Shown: positions 29,430 through 38,016 of the stretch, piece by piece
How the letters are laid out: the number at the start of each line of letters is the position of its first letter
Numbering within the stretch: the stretch's first letter is position 1
DNA from: an uncultured Collinsella sp.
GTDB lineage: Bacteria > Actinomycetota > Coriobacteriia > Coriobacteriales > Coriobacteriaceae
Length of the DNA: 42,030 nucleotides
Assembly: GCA_900755005.1 (NCBI GenBank)
Contig: CAAEEX010000102.1
Coordinates: 1-42,030, forward strand
Reading direction: 5' to 3'
The notes under the pieces: model-generated
What the model saw: the letters and a program-made list of their open reading frames with translations, nothing else
The model's database searches: none
Told to the model about the DNA's origin: nothing
Translations under genes and position numbers: made by a program

Positions 29430-29790
29430 GAATATGCAGCTACAACCTCATGACCTCCACATATGCCCATACTCGCACGACGTTTCATGCGCATTCCAAC
29501 CAAATGCTGACCAAAAGCTTGACGGATCTGTGGACAAGATACGGTGCCGCGGGGACAAGCTGAGCCAAGCCGCAGGTTAACGGGCACAAGGCTGTGGTCG
29601 CAAAATGCATACCAGTGGCCCACAGCACCACCCAAAGATTTTTAAATTCATTGACAAGTCGCTTATGAATACCCTTTTTTTGAACAATTGAGTTGATCAA
29701 CAACGCTGGTCGGAAGCCGTTTTTTGGCACCTTAAACCCCACTGCAACGTCAAGCGCGGCAAGGCGTTTTAAAAAATGCCAACTTTTCTG
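29430..29790. other. Gap between rpsF promoter and tRNA promoter; no gene seen
   Basis: About 360 bases without convincing coding potential on either strand. One TTGTCCACA (29537-29529, minus strand) matches the DnaA box of actinobacteria, but it is single, so an origin is not supported. The rest is moderately AT-rich (TTTTTTTGAAC near 29675) and shows no notable structure. Confidence 0.5.
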
Positions 29791-29819
29791 TTTGCACTTT
29801 GCGATTCCTCGTGTATACT
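29791..29819 (+). promoter_or_regulatory. Putative promoter of the tRNA-Ser(GGA) gene
   Basis: TTTGCA (29791-29796), a 17-base spacer and TATACT (29814-29819) end 16 bases before the tRNA 5' end. Confidence 0.6.
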
Positions 29820-29835
29820 GACTTTCGCATTTAAC

Positions 29836-29926
29836 GGAGAGTTGTCCGAGTGGCCGAAGGAGCACGATTGGAAATCGTGTAGGCGTCAAAAGCGTCTCCA
29901 GGGTTCAAATCCCTGACTCTCCGCCA
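29836..29926 (+). tRNA. tRNA-Ser (anticodon GGA)
   Basis: A 91-base type II tRNA with a long variable arm. Acceptor GGAGAGT pairs with ACTCTCC; anticodon loop ATTGGAAAT gives GGA (reads UCC/UCU); T-arm GGGTTCAAATCCC; discriminator G and an encoded CCA end. The gene has its own promoter and terminator. Confidence 0.97.
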
Positions 29927-29934
29927 GTTAATTC

Positions 29935-29965
29935 CAAAGCAGGCCTTCGAGCCTGCTTTGTTTTT
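29935..29965 (+). terminator. Terminator of tRNA-Ser(GGA)
   Basis: CAAAGCAGGC pairs with GCCTGCTTTG (10 bp, loop CTTCGA), followed by TTTTT. Confidence 0.85.
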
Positions 29966-29974
29966 ACCCCACGC

Positions 29975-30065
29975 GGAGGGGTGGCAGAGTGGTTGAATGC
30001 GGCGGTCTCGAAAACCGTTTGGCCTGTATAAGGTCACGAGGGTTCGAATCCCTCCTCCTCCGCCA
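29975..30065 (+). tRNA. tRNA-Ser (anticodon CGA)
   Basis: A 91-base type II tRNA. Acceptor GGAGGGG pairs with CTCCTCC (one G-U); anticodon loop TCTCGAAAA gives CGA (reads UCG); T-arm GAGGGTTCGAATCCCTC; CCA encoded. Its 3' 25 bases recur inverted at 30131-30155. Confidence 0.97.
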
Positions 30066-30076
30066 TTTTGGTTGAG

Positions 30077-30104
30077 AAAGCTCCCGAAAACGGGGGCTTT
30101 TTTT
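30077..30104 (+). terminator. Terminator of tRNA-Ser(CGA)
   Basis: AAAGCTCCCG pairs with CGGGGGCTTT around AAAA (10 pairs, one G-T), followed by TTTT. Confidence 0.85.
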
Positions 30105-30130
30105 GTTTAGAGTCCCTTACAAGCAAATAC

Positions 30131-30286
30131 GGCGGAGGAGGAGGGATTCGAACCCGTCAGGACGCGGAGCGTAAAGAAAACGCGCCAGTGGCGCGTTTTT
30201 AGCGCAGCGCGGTCGGCGCAAGCCGACCGAATAAATTTTGAGCTCCGCTCAAAATTTGGACATCTCTCCTATTCAGCCACGCCCCC
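30131..30286 (-). pseudogene. tRNA-Ser-like relic with three inserted hairpins
   Basis: On the minus strand the 3' end matches the last 25 bases of tRNA-Ser(CGA) (GGGTTCGAATCCCTCC then TCCTCCGCC) and the 5' end GGGGGCGTGGCTGAATAGG resembles a tRNA-Ser acceptor and D arm; six of seven acceptor pairs can form. The T stem is damaged (3 of 5 pairs), no CCA is encoded, and there is no anticodon arm. The middle instead carries three perfect hairpins: 11 bp (30233-30257), 8 bp (30210-30229) and 10 bp (30177-30199). A decayed tRNA or a tRNA-mimicking RNA are both possible. Confidence 0.55.
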
Positions 30287-30312
30287 ATTGCTTTCGATTT
30301 CACCTTGAATCT

Positions 30313-30379
30313 CAAACATGTACGTCACCCTCCAAAACCGACATTTTTCGACATCTTTGAAGGCTGATGTATATGTTTG
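30313..30379. repeat. Imperfect inverted repeat upstream of the TRIC-like gene
   Basis: CAAACATGTAC (30313-30323) pairs with GTATATGTTTG (30369-30379) with one wobble, and CCTCCAAA pairs with TTTGAAGG inside, with one mismatch. The loop holds CGACAT twice. The rest of the gap to 30493 shows no gene; a TACTAT hexamer near 30447 could be a -10 box. Confidence 0.4.
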
Positions 30380-30493
30380 GTACCCATGACCGTTCCCAGT
30401 CCCGACCGTTTACCGAGCAATAGGGTCACCACGCCCGCCAACCATGTACTATGTACGGGCATTGTCTAAACCCGCAACCAAAAGGACCCCATC

Positions 30494-31183
30494 TTGCCCG
30501 TCGCCGCCGCTATGACCGTTACCTCACACGCCACGGATGCCATGGTCGCTATCCCATTTTGGCTCGAGATGTTCGCTGTTGTCGCTGCATCGATCTCGGG
30601 CGTGTTGGTCGCACGCGAGCACAAGCTCGACTTGGTGGGCGCGGTCGCGCTCGCCGTGGTCTGCGGTCTGGGCGGCGGTCTCTTGCGCGATATGACGCTG
30701 CAGGTGGGCAACGTCTACATCCTCAACCAGCCGATGGCGCTCCCGCTTTCCATTGCCACGGCAGCCATCATCTATATTTTCCCGGCAATCGTCGACAAAC
30801 CCGAAAAACTCATTCCCCTGCTCGACATCATCTCGGTCGGCATCTATGCCGCCACTGGAGCAGACAAGGCGCTGGTCTACGGCTTTGCGCCGGCGGTGTG
30901 CATCATGATGGGCTTTTTCACCGCGGTGGGCGGCGGCATGCTGCGCGACAGTTTTATGGGCGTGGTACCGGGCATTTTCCAGCGCACCAACTTCTATGCC
31001 ATCGCAGCCATCGCCGGCTCGGCGAGCTATGTATGCCTTGTCATGAGCGGCGTCGTCAGCAACATCACCGCGTTGATCGTATGCGTTGCGGTAACCATGG
31101 GGCTGCGCTGGCTGTCGCTGCGTTTTGACATCAAAAGCCCCACCGAAGAGGACATCGCGCGCTTTTTGCACCACAAAAAGTAG
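30494..31183 (+). CDS. trimeric intracellular cation channel (TRIC/YicG, UPF0126) family protein
   Basis: A 229-residue membrane protein of about seven helices built from two repeats. Each repeat has the family signature: GLGGGLLRDMTL (about 58-69) and AVGGGMLRDSFMGVVPGIF (about 145-163). Prokaryotic TRIC proteins conduct potassium; the biological role of YicG-type proteins is unclear. A TTG at 30494 is used as start because AAAGGA lies 7 bases before it; the ATG at 30512 has no site. The C-terminal tail is hydrophilic (KSPTEEDIARFLHHKK). Confidence 0.88.
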   Translation: MPVAAAMTVTSHATDAMVAIPFWLEMFAVVAASISGVLVAREHKLDLVGAVALAVVCGLGGGLLRDMTLQVGNVYILNQPMALPLSIATAAIIYIFPAIVDKPEKLIPLLDIISVGIYAATGADKALVYGFAPAVCIMMGFFTAVGGGMLRDSFMGVVPGIFQRTNFYAIAAIAGSASYVCLVMSGVVSNITALIVCVAVTMGLRWLSLRFDIKSPTEEDIARFLHHKK

Positions 31184-31289
31184 ATTGCGCGGGCTCATCC
31201 TTCGAAATGCAACCGAGAGGTTCTTTTAGAGCGCCCACGCGTTGGGTACCCTGTTAGGTGCATATCGAGCATCTGACGAAGGATTCACT

Positions 31290-32435
31290 ATGCCCCACAA
31301 TCAATTCCCGTCGACCCAGCGCCGTAAAGCGTGGGGCCGCATCACCATCCTATTCGCGCTCATCGCTCTGGCGCTCACCGCACTTCCCGCTACGGCTCTT
31401 GCCGGCACGGACGCCGCAGGCAACGTACTTGCGACCGACAATGACGCCACTCCGTCCGGCGTCGAAGGTGACCTGTACTGGGCAGGTCAGAGCCTCAACC
31501 TGGATGACACCTCCATCGACCGCGATATCATCGCCGCGGGCGATACCCTCTCGATCCGCGACTGCACGGTGGGCGGCGCCGTTCGTCTTGCGGCGCGCAC
31601 CATCGACATTGCCAAGACTACGGTTGATGGCAGTGTCACGGTCGTCGGTCAGCATGTCGTGCTCAATTCCGACAGCACCGCCAACTGCTTCTATGCGATA
31701 GGCGAGACGGTTGCCCTGCGCGGCTCTACCAAGTCGGCAGCGCTCGCGGGCGATACGGTGACCATCGATGGCACCGTCGAGGGCGATGTCGAGGTCTGGG
31801 CCGACAAGCTCATCCTGGGCAAGAACGCCCACATCACCGGCACCGTGAACGCCCATGTTTCCGAGGACCCCGAGCGCGCCGCGGGAGCCGAGGTCGGCGC
31901 GCTCAAGATCGACCGCACCGAAAACGAAGATACTTCCACCGCCAACGATGTCATCGGCGGTATCGTCGCCGCGGCCCTCTCGACCTGCTTTGTCGCTCTG
32001 CTGCTCGAGCTCGTCTTTCCGCGCGCGACCGCCGGCGCCGCCGGCATGCTCCACCAGCGCCCCATGCCCCTGTGGGTGAGCGGTCTTCTGGGCACGATTG
32101 CTATCGTCCCCGCCGTCCTACTGCTAATTATCTCTATCGCTGGTCTGTCGCTTGCCGGAGCCCTCATGTGCGGTGTTATTGGCATCGCGCTGGTGTCGAG
32201 TGCCTTTGCAGGGTGCGCGATCGCGCGCATGGTCGGACACAGCCAGAACCGCTACGCCATGGCAGCCGTTGGTGGCGTAATCGCAGGAGCGCTTACGGCA
32301 ATCCCCCTCGTAGGCGATTTCATCAGCGGCGTGGCCTTTGTCTTCACGCTCGGCTACGTTATCCAGATCATCTGGCGCAACGCCCACCTCAAATCGCAAC
32401 AGCCGGCTAACACGTCAGAACTCCCCACCGCCTAG
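31290..32435 (+). CDS. polymer-forming (bactofilin-like) domain membrane protein
   Basis: A 381-residue protein. Residues 1-38 form a Sec signal or membrane anchor (ITILFALIALALTALPATALAG). About 50-190 is a right-handed beta-helix-like region of short repeats with V/I-T-V/I-D-G turns (DRDIIAAGDTLSIRD, GAVRLAARTIDI, GDTVTIDGTVEGDVEVWADK), as in bactofilins. The C-terminal half has four to five membrane helices. The ATG at 31290 has GAAGGA 6 bases before it. It follows the TRIC-like gene by about 106 bases. Proteins with this arrangement are known but not functionally studied as far as can be told here. Confidence 0.75.
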   Translation: MPHNQFPSTQRRKAWGRITILFALIALALTALPATALAGTDAAGNVLATDNDATPSGVEGDLYWAGQSLNLDDTSIDRDIIAAGDTLSIRDCTVGGAVRLAARTIDIAKTTVDGSVTVVGQHVVLNSDSTANCFYAIGETVALRGSTKSAALAGDTVTIDGTVEGDVEVWADKLILGKNAHITGTVNAHVSEDPERAAGAEVGALKIDRTENEDTSTANDVIGGIVAAALSTCFVALLLELVFPRATAGAAGMLHQRPMPLWVSGLLGTIAIVPAVLLLIISIAGLSLAGALMCGVIGIALVSSAFAGCAIARMVGHSQNRYAMAAVGGVIAGALTAIPLVGDFISGVAFVFTLGYVIQIIWRNAHLKSQQPANTSELPTA

Positions 32436-32443
32436 CAGCCGAT

Positions 32444-32502
32444 CACCACAAAGGGGCCAGGCACCTTTGTGGTGGTGCAAAGGGGTCAGGTTACTTTGCA
32501 CC
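32444..32502. repeat. Two REP-like hairpins (GGGGCCAGG, GGGGTCAGG)
   Basis: CACCACAAAGG (32444-32454) pairs with CCTTTGTGGTG (32464-32474), and GGTGCAAAG (32474-32482) pairs with CTTTGCACC (32494-32502). The loops are GGCCAGGCA and GGGTCAGGTTA. They lie between the polymer-forming gene and its terminator. Confidence 0.65.
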
Positions 32503-32512
32503 AACAAACGAG

Positions 32513-32554
32513 GCGGGGCACTCGGTCATATCGACCGGGTGCCCCGCTTTTCTT
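32513..32554 (+). terminator. Terminator of the polymer-forming protein gene
   Basis: GCGGGGCAC-T-CGGTC pairs with GACCG-G-GTGCCCCGC (14 pairs), followed by TTTTCTT. It could also act on the minus strand for the pilin gene, although T residues there are sparse. Confidence 0.85.
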
Positions 32555-32648
32555 GGAGGGTTCTCTAGTAACTTTTTTTAAAACCAATGATCATCAGGTC
32601 GGTAGGCCTGCGCGTCACTCGTTACGGAGGCAGTACGCCATTGAGCAA

Positions 32649-32657
32649 GGGGGGGGG
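32649..32657 (-). other. Homopolymer tract (nine C on minus strand)
   Basis: Nine G on the plus strand (C9 on the minus strand) lie 3 bases past the pilin stop codon (32661-32663). Slippage here would not alter the pilin reading frame. Confidence 0.7.
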
Positions 32658-32660
32658 CAA

Positions 32661-34307
32661 TTATTTTTCACGGCGACCTCCTCCCCGCTTGATGACGAGC
32701 GCGGCGACAATAGCCGCCACTCCGATGGCAGCCAAAGCCGCCACCAGCACCAACGTTCTATCTCCCGTCGAGGGCATAAAGCCTCGACTTACTTCTTTGC
32801 TTGGGGTGTTGAGCACTGACAGTTCAATCGAACCCGTCCCGGCATCGGCTGCATCAACCCGCAGAGGGCTTTCGACCGATACAGTCACCTTGGGCTTCGT
32901 GGCCGCCACCTGTTTAACGTCCAGACCCTCGGCCGTAACCGTCACCGTACGCTTGCCCCCAAAGGCGGTGTAGCCCTTGGGTGCCGCGATTTCCTCGACG
33001 GTGTAGACGCCCGCGTCCGCACCGGTCAATTCCACATGGCCGTCCGCGCCCGTGGTGACACAAGCGTCGGCATCCGTCGACCACGAGCCGTCAGTCGTTA
33101 GGATGCGCCCGCGGTCATCGATGATGCGCAGCTTGGCGCCCGCGAGCGGCTTATCGTCTGCGCTTGAGCGCTTGATCAGACTGAGTCCCCAGGTATAGGC
33201 CGCAGCGTCATCGCTCGGCGTGCGGGTGAATCCGACGTCGCCGGACTGGTCGGCGAGGGGAGAGCGCGGGTAGCGCAGGTAGACCTCGTTGGGGTTGCCC
33301 TTGGTGGCGCCTCGATTGCAGTTGGCCCCCAACGGCGCATTGTAGACAGCAACCACGCGGGCGCCCGCGGTGAAGGCGTCGGCCCCGCCGAGCGCGTCGA
33401 TCAGGTCGCCGGTACGCACGGTGAAGGTCTTACCGTCGACCGAGACCCTGCACTGGGCCGTGATGTCGGTCCAGCCCTTCGCGGGCTCGGTGCCGGCTCG
33501 GCCGTCCTTGCCGGTCTGGACGGCGTCAAAGCCGTCGTCCGCGCCCGCCGCCACGTACACGCGCATGCTCGCGGCCACCTTGGAGGAGTCGAGCCCCGCG
33601 CTCATGGTGTCGACGAACCGCACCGTGTAGGTGTCGTAGGCGGTAAGACCCGCCGGGACCGTGGCAGAGAGGCGCCAGTACAGGTCGTCGGCGACCGCGG
33701 CATCGGCGGCCTTGCCCCAGGCGGCGGTGCTGTCCTCCAGCACGTGCTTGGACACTTTGGGGGTCGCCGCCTTGGGCTTGACGGTGACGGCGGCGCCGCC
33801 GACCAGGGCCATGATCGGCGCGGTGCCGGCCTCGTTCTGGGAGATGGCGTCGTCGTCGGCGACGATGAGCCAGTAGCCGCAGGGCAGCTCGGCCGTCGTG
33901 CCCGCGTTAAGGGTCACAGAAGGGACGCCGACTTTGCAAATTGCTCTGGCAAGTTTTGCTGTCAGCGCGGTCGTCATGTGTCCGTCGGCATTCATCCATT
34001 CGGCAGCCACTTGCGCCGTCGAGACCGTGCTGTCGAGCCCCGCATCATGAAGCACGGGAAGAACGGCCTGGCGAATGGCATCATTCGCCCACGTTACATC
34101 GGTTGCAACCTTTTGGTCGACATCGTCATCGTCGGCAACGGTCGCCGAAAAGAGCTGGTACGCGTCATACCGCGTCGCAACTGTACCGCCCACCGTAATG
34201 GCACCGGTGCCCGCCGCGCGGGCCGTCCCAGGGGCAATCACGAAAGAGAAGACGGCAACCATGGCTATTGCCACAACGGTCAACAAATGACGAAACACCT
34301 TATTCAC
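32661..34307 (-). CDS. sortase-anchored pilin-like protein (SpaA type, MPSTG signal)
   Basis: A 548-residue surface protein. Signal peptide about 1-32 (LLTVVAIAMVAVFSFVIAPGTARA). A fimbrial-type D2 isopeptide domain covers about 190-350 (SKHVLEDSTAAWGKAADAAVADD onwards); a Cna-B/SpaA prealbumin-like domain covers about 380-475 and has an E-box-like YTVEEIAAPKGYTA. The C-terminal sorting signal is MPSTG (511-515), a hydrophobic helix and a basic tail KRGGGRREK. The GTG at 34307 is the start: GAGGTGG precedes it and it overlaps the upstream stop (34300-34302), so translation is coupled. Base composition is mosaic: about 33200-33900 is visibly richer in G+C than its flanks. Confidence 0.85.
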   Translation of the reverse strand: MNKVFRHLLTVVAIAMVAVFSFVIAPGTARAAGTGAITVGGTVATRYDAYQLFSATVADDDDVDQKVATDVTWANDAIRQAVLPVLHDAGLDSTVSTAQVAAEWMNADGHMTTALTAKLARAICKVGVPSVTLNAGTTAELPCGYWLIVADDDAISQNEAGTAPIMALVGGAAVTVKPKAATPKVSKHVLEDSTAAWGKAADAAVADDLYWRLSATVPAGLTAYDTYTVRFVDTMSAGLDSSKVAASMRVYVAAGADDGFDAVQTGKDGRAGTEPAKGWTDITAQCRVSVDGKTFTVRTGDLIDALGGADAFTAGARVVAVYNAPLGANCNRGATKGNPNEVYLRYPRSPLADQSGDVGFTRTPSDDAAAYTWGLSLIKRSSADDKPLAGAKLRIIDDRGRILTTDGSWSTDADACVTTGADGHVELTGADAGVYTVEEIAAPKGYTAFGGKRTVTVTAEGLDVKQVAATKPKVTVSVESPLRVDAADAGTGSIELSVLNTPSKEVSRGFMPSTGDRTLVLVAALAAIGVAAIVAALVIKRGGGRREK

Positions 34308-37300
34308 GGCGACCACCTCGATCTTGATCGCGATGGCGACGAGCATGCATCCATGTCGCAGCAAAACACAGCAGCGATGCACCAGCCAAATACGTCATAG
34401 TCAAGCCGGCACCGCCCGCCTCAGGAAGCATGGTCGAATACTTGTTGGTAAAGGTCGGCGACTCCCGGGAGGCACCGTCATACGTGACGACGGTGTCGAG
34501 CTGCTCATGCTCATTGTCGATAGTCACGTTAACCGTAACATCGTGCACGGTTGTGTCGTAGGCGATATGGTCCTTGACATTGTTCTCGGCACCCTCGGGG
34601 ACGACCTCAGAGATGGTGTAAGTGTAGGTATCGGCCTTGTTGTAGTCGACGTTGAAGGAGACATTGCCCTCGGCGTCGTTGGTCACCGTCTGGAGCATCC
34701 TGCCGTCGCCATCCTTAAGTGTAAACGAGAACTGTCCCTTCTTGAATGTGCCACCTTCAAGCACTTTCTTAGCCTGGATTGTTGCGGATCCCTTTAGACG
34801 ATTGTCATAGACCCAAATCTCGTCCTTTTTGTCATCGCCTATGATCTCCGCGCCGCCGGCGATGGTCTTCGCCTTAGCTAGCGCAGTTTGATAATCCTCG
34901 TCGCTTTCGTTGCCCTTGAGCATGATCCACGTAGGCTCGGCCTTGGCGTAGCCAACAGGCGCCCTGGTCTCCTCAAGCTGGTAGAGCACGCAACTGTTCA
35001 TCGCGCTGTCGCTCGTGCCGAACGATATATTGCCGTTGTCATCGGTCTTAGCGGTGGCAAACAACGATCTGGCGCTCTCCCCGCCCATATCCACTCTGTA
35101 GAGTGCGAACTCCGCCCCCTTGAGCGTCGCACCGACCTGCTGCGCATCGTATTTGGTCATCGTGATGCCGTAGCCGTTGCCACCTGCGCTGGCAGAAGCT
35201 TTTTTGATTTCCCATGTTTGATCATCAGTCGCAGAACCGTCCTTCACACCCGTAAGCATGGCGGTATTGGAAAGAGGAACCTTGTTGCCAGGATTTCCGC
35301 TCGGGATGACCTCGTACTCGACCTTGAGGTATTTCTCATCGGGCACGTTAAGTGTCAATCTCGTACATGAGCCAGATTCGTTGTTGACTTGCTCCATCTT
35401 TGACGAATAATCCTTATCGGCCAGCTCAGACCAATCGTTGTTCACGCGCTCATAGATCTTAAGCGTCGACGGCACCAACGTGCACTTGGCATCCATGGTA
35501 TCGACCAGCTCGAGGACACCAGTGTCACTCTTAAGATCGACAGCTGACTCGTTAACGAAAATGGTGTATTTGATGCGATTACTATTGTCGACCTGTTCGC
35601 CGGTCTTCTTGATGACGTTGTTCTTAATGATGACAGCACCACTGCCATAGTCGAATTTCTTGCTTCCCGACTCGGCGCGCGCAGAATTGGTGAACTTCAC
35701 CTCGTTTGTGGAGGTATCGAGCTCACCACGCTTGACCGCCGTCTGATACGTAAGCTTAGCGTAACCGGCGTAGTCGCCGAGTTCCGTCGTGGGGATGGAG
35801 AAAGTGACCGTGTTGCCTCTGCTGCTAACGTTGCCAGCGGCAAGCGTCCGACTCTTAACGACCTCCTTGGCCTCGCCTCCGCGCCCAAGCCCCGTATGTT
35901 GATCGTAGGGATTCTGCACGAGCGTGAACTTGGCGGAATTCGCGACATAGCTCATACCGTCCGGAAGGGTGTCGATGATATTCAGCGGTTTCCCGCCCAG
36001 CTTTCCAGCTCCAAAGTATTCGAACTCGCCATTTGCGCCCTTATTACCCTTTTGGCGGTTTGCATAAACCGTCCAGTCGACGATCCAGGCGCCCTTCTCA
36101 TCCGAGCCGTCAACGGTATGCCAATCGAAGTTCTCAACCCAAGACACCTTCGACTCCGCTTCCGGCTTCTCGACCGCGGGCTTCGTTTCTTGGTTGACAA
36201 CGTACTTGACGGGTTCGGTGAACGGCCACTTTAATTTCAGGCCCGGCGCGCTGACCGACGCAAAGTTTGAGTACCAGCCCGACAGCGCTTCTGATGTGGT
36301 GTCGTAGGTGATAACGGCGTAGTCCTCTTTCTCGAGGGCGTCCTTCACTTTGTTGGTAACGATAATTTTGAGGTCGTAGTTTTCCTTTGTTTCATTACCC
36401 GGAAAGCTAGCCGTTGGATTCCAGTCGGCGCCCCGTTCCAGCACGGTATCGCCGATTTTAATGGTAATGGAGCTTTCGTCGACACCAAGTTTCTGCGACC
36501 ATGCCGACTGAAATGTGTCCTTCACCGTCACCTCGTCTGGATGGACAGCATTGACGATCGCCTTCAGCGCGACCTTCGTCTCCCATATCGCCCTGCCCGT
36601 CGTCGCCGCCTCATTGGATCTCACGAGCCTCTTGGTGATCGGCACAACACCCGTCAGCTGCGGCGTGAAACTACCTTCATCGGTACCGAAAACGGAGCCT
36701 TTACGCTCGATGGTCGCGTTATTGCGCACGGTGTCGTACGAGCTCGTGTCGTTCATCTTTGTGTGATAAACGATGCAGTAGGTGGCGTACTTATCCTCAA
36801 GGTTATCCCGGAACTTATAGGAAAAGGATTGTTCCTTTGGGTCAAGGTTGCCTTTCTCAATCTCGACTCCGCTCGCCTCCGAGTCGCCTTTGTAAACCGT
36901 AAAGTAGTTGCCCGTATACGCCTGTTTTCCGTCCAGATAATCGGTGCACACGTAGCCGCTCATGTCGGCCTTGAGCTTGCCTTGGTTGAGTCTGACCGTC
37001 CACTTGATGTCCGACGGTGTGCCCGATCCGTTGGACTTGTCAATCATGTCGTAGCCGAATGTAACAGGCTCAGCCGTAGCTGTTTTGTTGTCGCCGTCGG
37101 TTGAACCAGCCCAATTCCACATTGCCGTATTGTCAGCTTTGATCAAATCGCCGCTGTTTGCCGAAACGCCGCTCTTCAGCTCCGTTTCGTACGTGATCGT
37201 GTGGTCGCCCTGGGAAAGATTGCCCAGGCTGTCGAGGGTCGCGACCTGGCTGTCGATCTTCGGCTGGGTTTCGAGCTTCGTGCCGTCGAGTGCGAAGCTG

Positions 37301-38016
37301 CCTATCACAAAGTTGAAGTTGTCGCCCAGCGCATCGGTGAAGCTAACGTTCGTGGCGTACGACTCAACGGTAAGCGTAACGGTCCAGGTAACCTTGGCCA
37401 CGCCGTCGGCTCCCTGGGAGAAGGTCCCCGACTTCTTCCCCGTGACATTACCGTCCTTGGTGGGGATATTGATCGTTCCCACACCAGGGAACACGACAGA
37501 TGCGTTGCTACCGGAACCAACATTCTTGTTTTTAAGCTGGAACGAGAAGTTTGCCGCGACATGGATATTCGCAGGGTTTTTTGCGAGCCACGCCTCGTCA
37601 AACGTAAAGACAACCTTATTACCCTCGATCTTCCACGTGCCAGCTTGGGCGGCAGAAGCTTCCGTGCCCTCCATGAGGTTGCCACCTGCGTCGTCAACGA
37701 CGATGGTGTCTGGTAGCTCATAGACAGCGATGTTGTTCCCAGGCGAAGGCGCCTTACCACTTATGAACTTTGCCGAGAAAGCTCCATAGAGCGTCGAAGT
37801 GGACGTTACAGGATCCTTGAGTTCTTGAGTACGATTCTTATCGGTATACAGCCTGACATCAACCGTCGCCGTATTCTCATCAATCACAATCGGCGTCGGC
37901 GTCGTCGCATCCTCGGCGCGCACGGGGGCTGCGCCGTGAAAAACTGCGGCGGTGAGGCTAATTAAAATGAAGATCAGGGCCGCCATACCCAGCGACCGTG
38001 AGCGGTGTGCGTCCAT
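34300..38016 (-). CDS. large sortase-anchored adhesin/pilus tip-like protein (LPEAG signal)
   Basis: A 1238-residue surface protein. Signal peptide about 1-34 (ALIFILISLTAAVFHGAAPVRA). The long middle holds repeated beta-sandwich-like domains (patterns such as KWTVRLNQG, WETKVALKAIV, WIVDWTVYANRQ, each followed by an acidic TLPDG/DTM turn) consistent with collagen-binding/isopeptide domains. A Cna-B domain (about 975-1060) has LEETRAPVGYA; a Spy0128-like pilin domain follows (about 1110-1190, KGQFSFTLKDGDGRMLQ). The sorting signal is LPEAG (1197-1201), then a membrane helix and RRHRDQDRGGRR. AGGGGA precedes the ATG. G+C is lower than in neighbouring genes, suggesting transfer or relaxed selection. 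No sortase lies next to it. Confidence 0.87.
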   Translation of the reverse strand: MDAHRSRSLGMAALIFILISLTAAVFHGAAPVRAEDATTPTPIVIDENTATVDVRLYTDKNRTQELKDPVTSTSTLYGAFSAKFISGKAPSPGNNIAVYELPDTIVVDDAGGNLMEGTEASAAQAGTWKIEGNKVVFTFDEAWLAKNPANIHVAANFSFQLKNKNVGSGSNASVVFPGVGTINIPTKDGNVTGKKSGTFSQGADGVAKVTWTVTLTVESYATNVSFTDALGDNFNFVIGSFALDGTKLETQPKIDSQVATLDSLGNLSQGDHTITYETELKSGVSANSGDLIKADNTAMWNWAGSTDGDNKTATAEPVTFGYDMIDKSNGSGTPSDIKWTVRLNQGKLKADMSGYVCTDYLDGKQAYTGNYFTVYKGDSEASGVEIEKGNLDPKEQSFSYKFRDNLEDKYATYCIVYHTKMNDTSSYDTVRNNATIERKGSVFGTDEGSFTPQLTGVVPITKRLVRSNEAATTGRAIWETKVALKAIVNAVHPDEVTVKDTFQSAWSQKLGVDESSITIKIGDTVLERGADWNPTASFPGNETKENYDLKIIVTNKVKDALEKEDYAVITYDTTSEALSGWYSNFASVSAPGLKLKWPFTEPVKYVVNQETKPAVEKPEAESKVSWVENFDWHTVDGSDEKGAWIVDWTVYANRQKGNKGANGEFEYFGAGKLGGKPLNIIDTLPDGMSYVANSAKFTLVQNPYDQHTGLGRGGEAKEVVKSRTLAAGNVSSRGNTVTFSIPTTELGDYAGYAKLTYQTAVKRGELDTSTNEVKFTNSARAESGSKKFDYGSGAVIIKNNVIKKTGEQVDNSNRIKYTIFVNESAVDLKSDTGVLELVDTMDAKCTLVPSTLKIYERVNNDWSELADKDYSSKMEQVNNESGSCTRLTLNVPDEKYLKVEYEVIPSGNPGNKVPLSNTAMLTGVKDGSATDDQTWEIKKASASAGGNGYGITMTKYDAQQVGATLKGAEFALYRVDMGGESARSLFATAKTDDNGNISFGTSDSAMNSCVLYQLEETRAPVGYAKAEPTWIMLKGNESDEDYQTALAKAKTIAGGAEIIGDDKKDEIWVYDNRLKGSATIQAKKVLEGGTFKKGQFSFTLKDGDGRMLQTVTNDAEGNVSFNVDYNKADTYTYTISEVVPEGAENNVKDHIAYDTTVHDVTVNVTIDNEHEQLDTVVTYDGASRESPTFTNKYSTMLPEAGGAGLTMTYLAGASLLCFAATWMHARRHRDQDRGGRRE

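Noticed and set aside
29529..29537. TTGTCCACA matching a DnaA box near the rpsF-dnaB operon
   Set aside because: Only one box was found, without clustered boxes, an AT-rich unwinding element or dnaA nearby, so an origin is not supported.
29353..29580. Small open frame in the rpsF upstream gap
   Set aside because: It overlaps the likely rpsF promoter and leader, and has no ribosome site.
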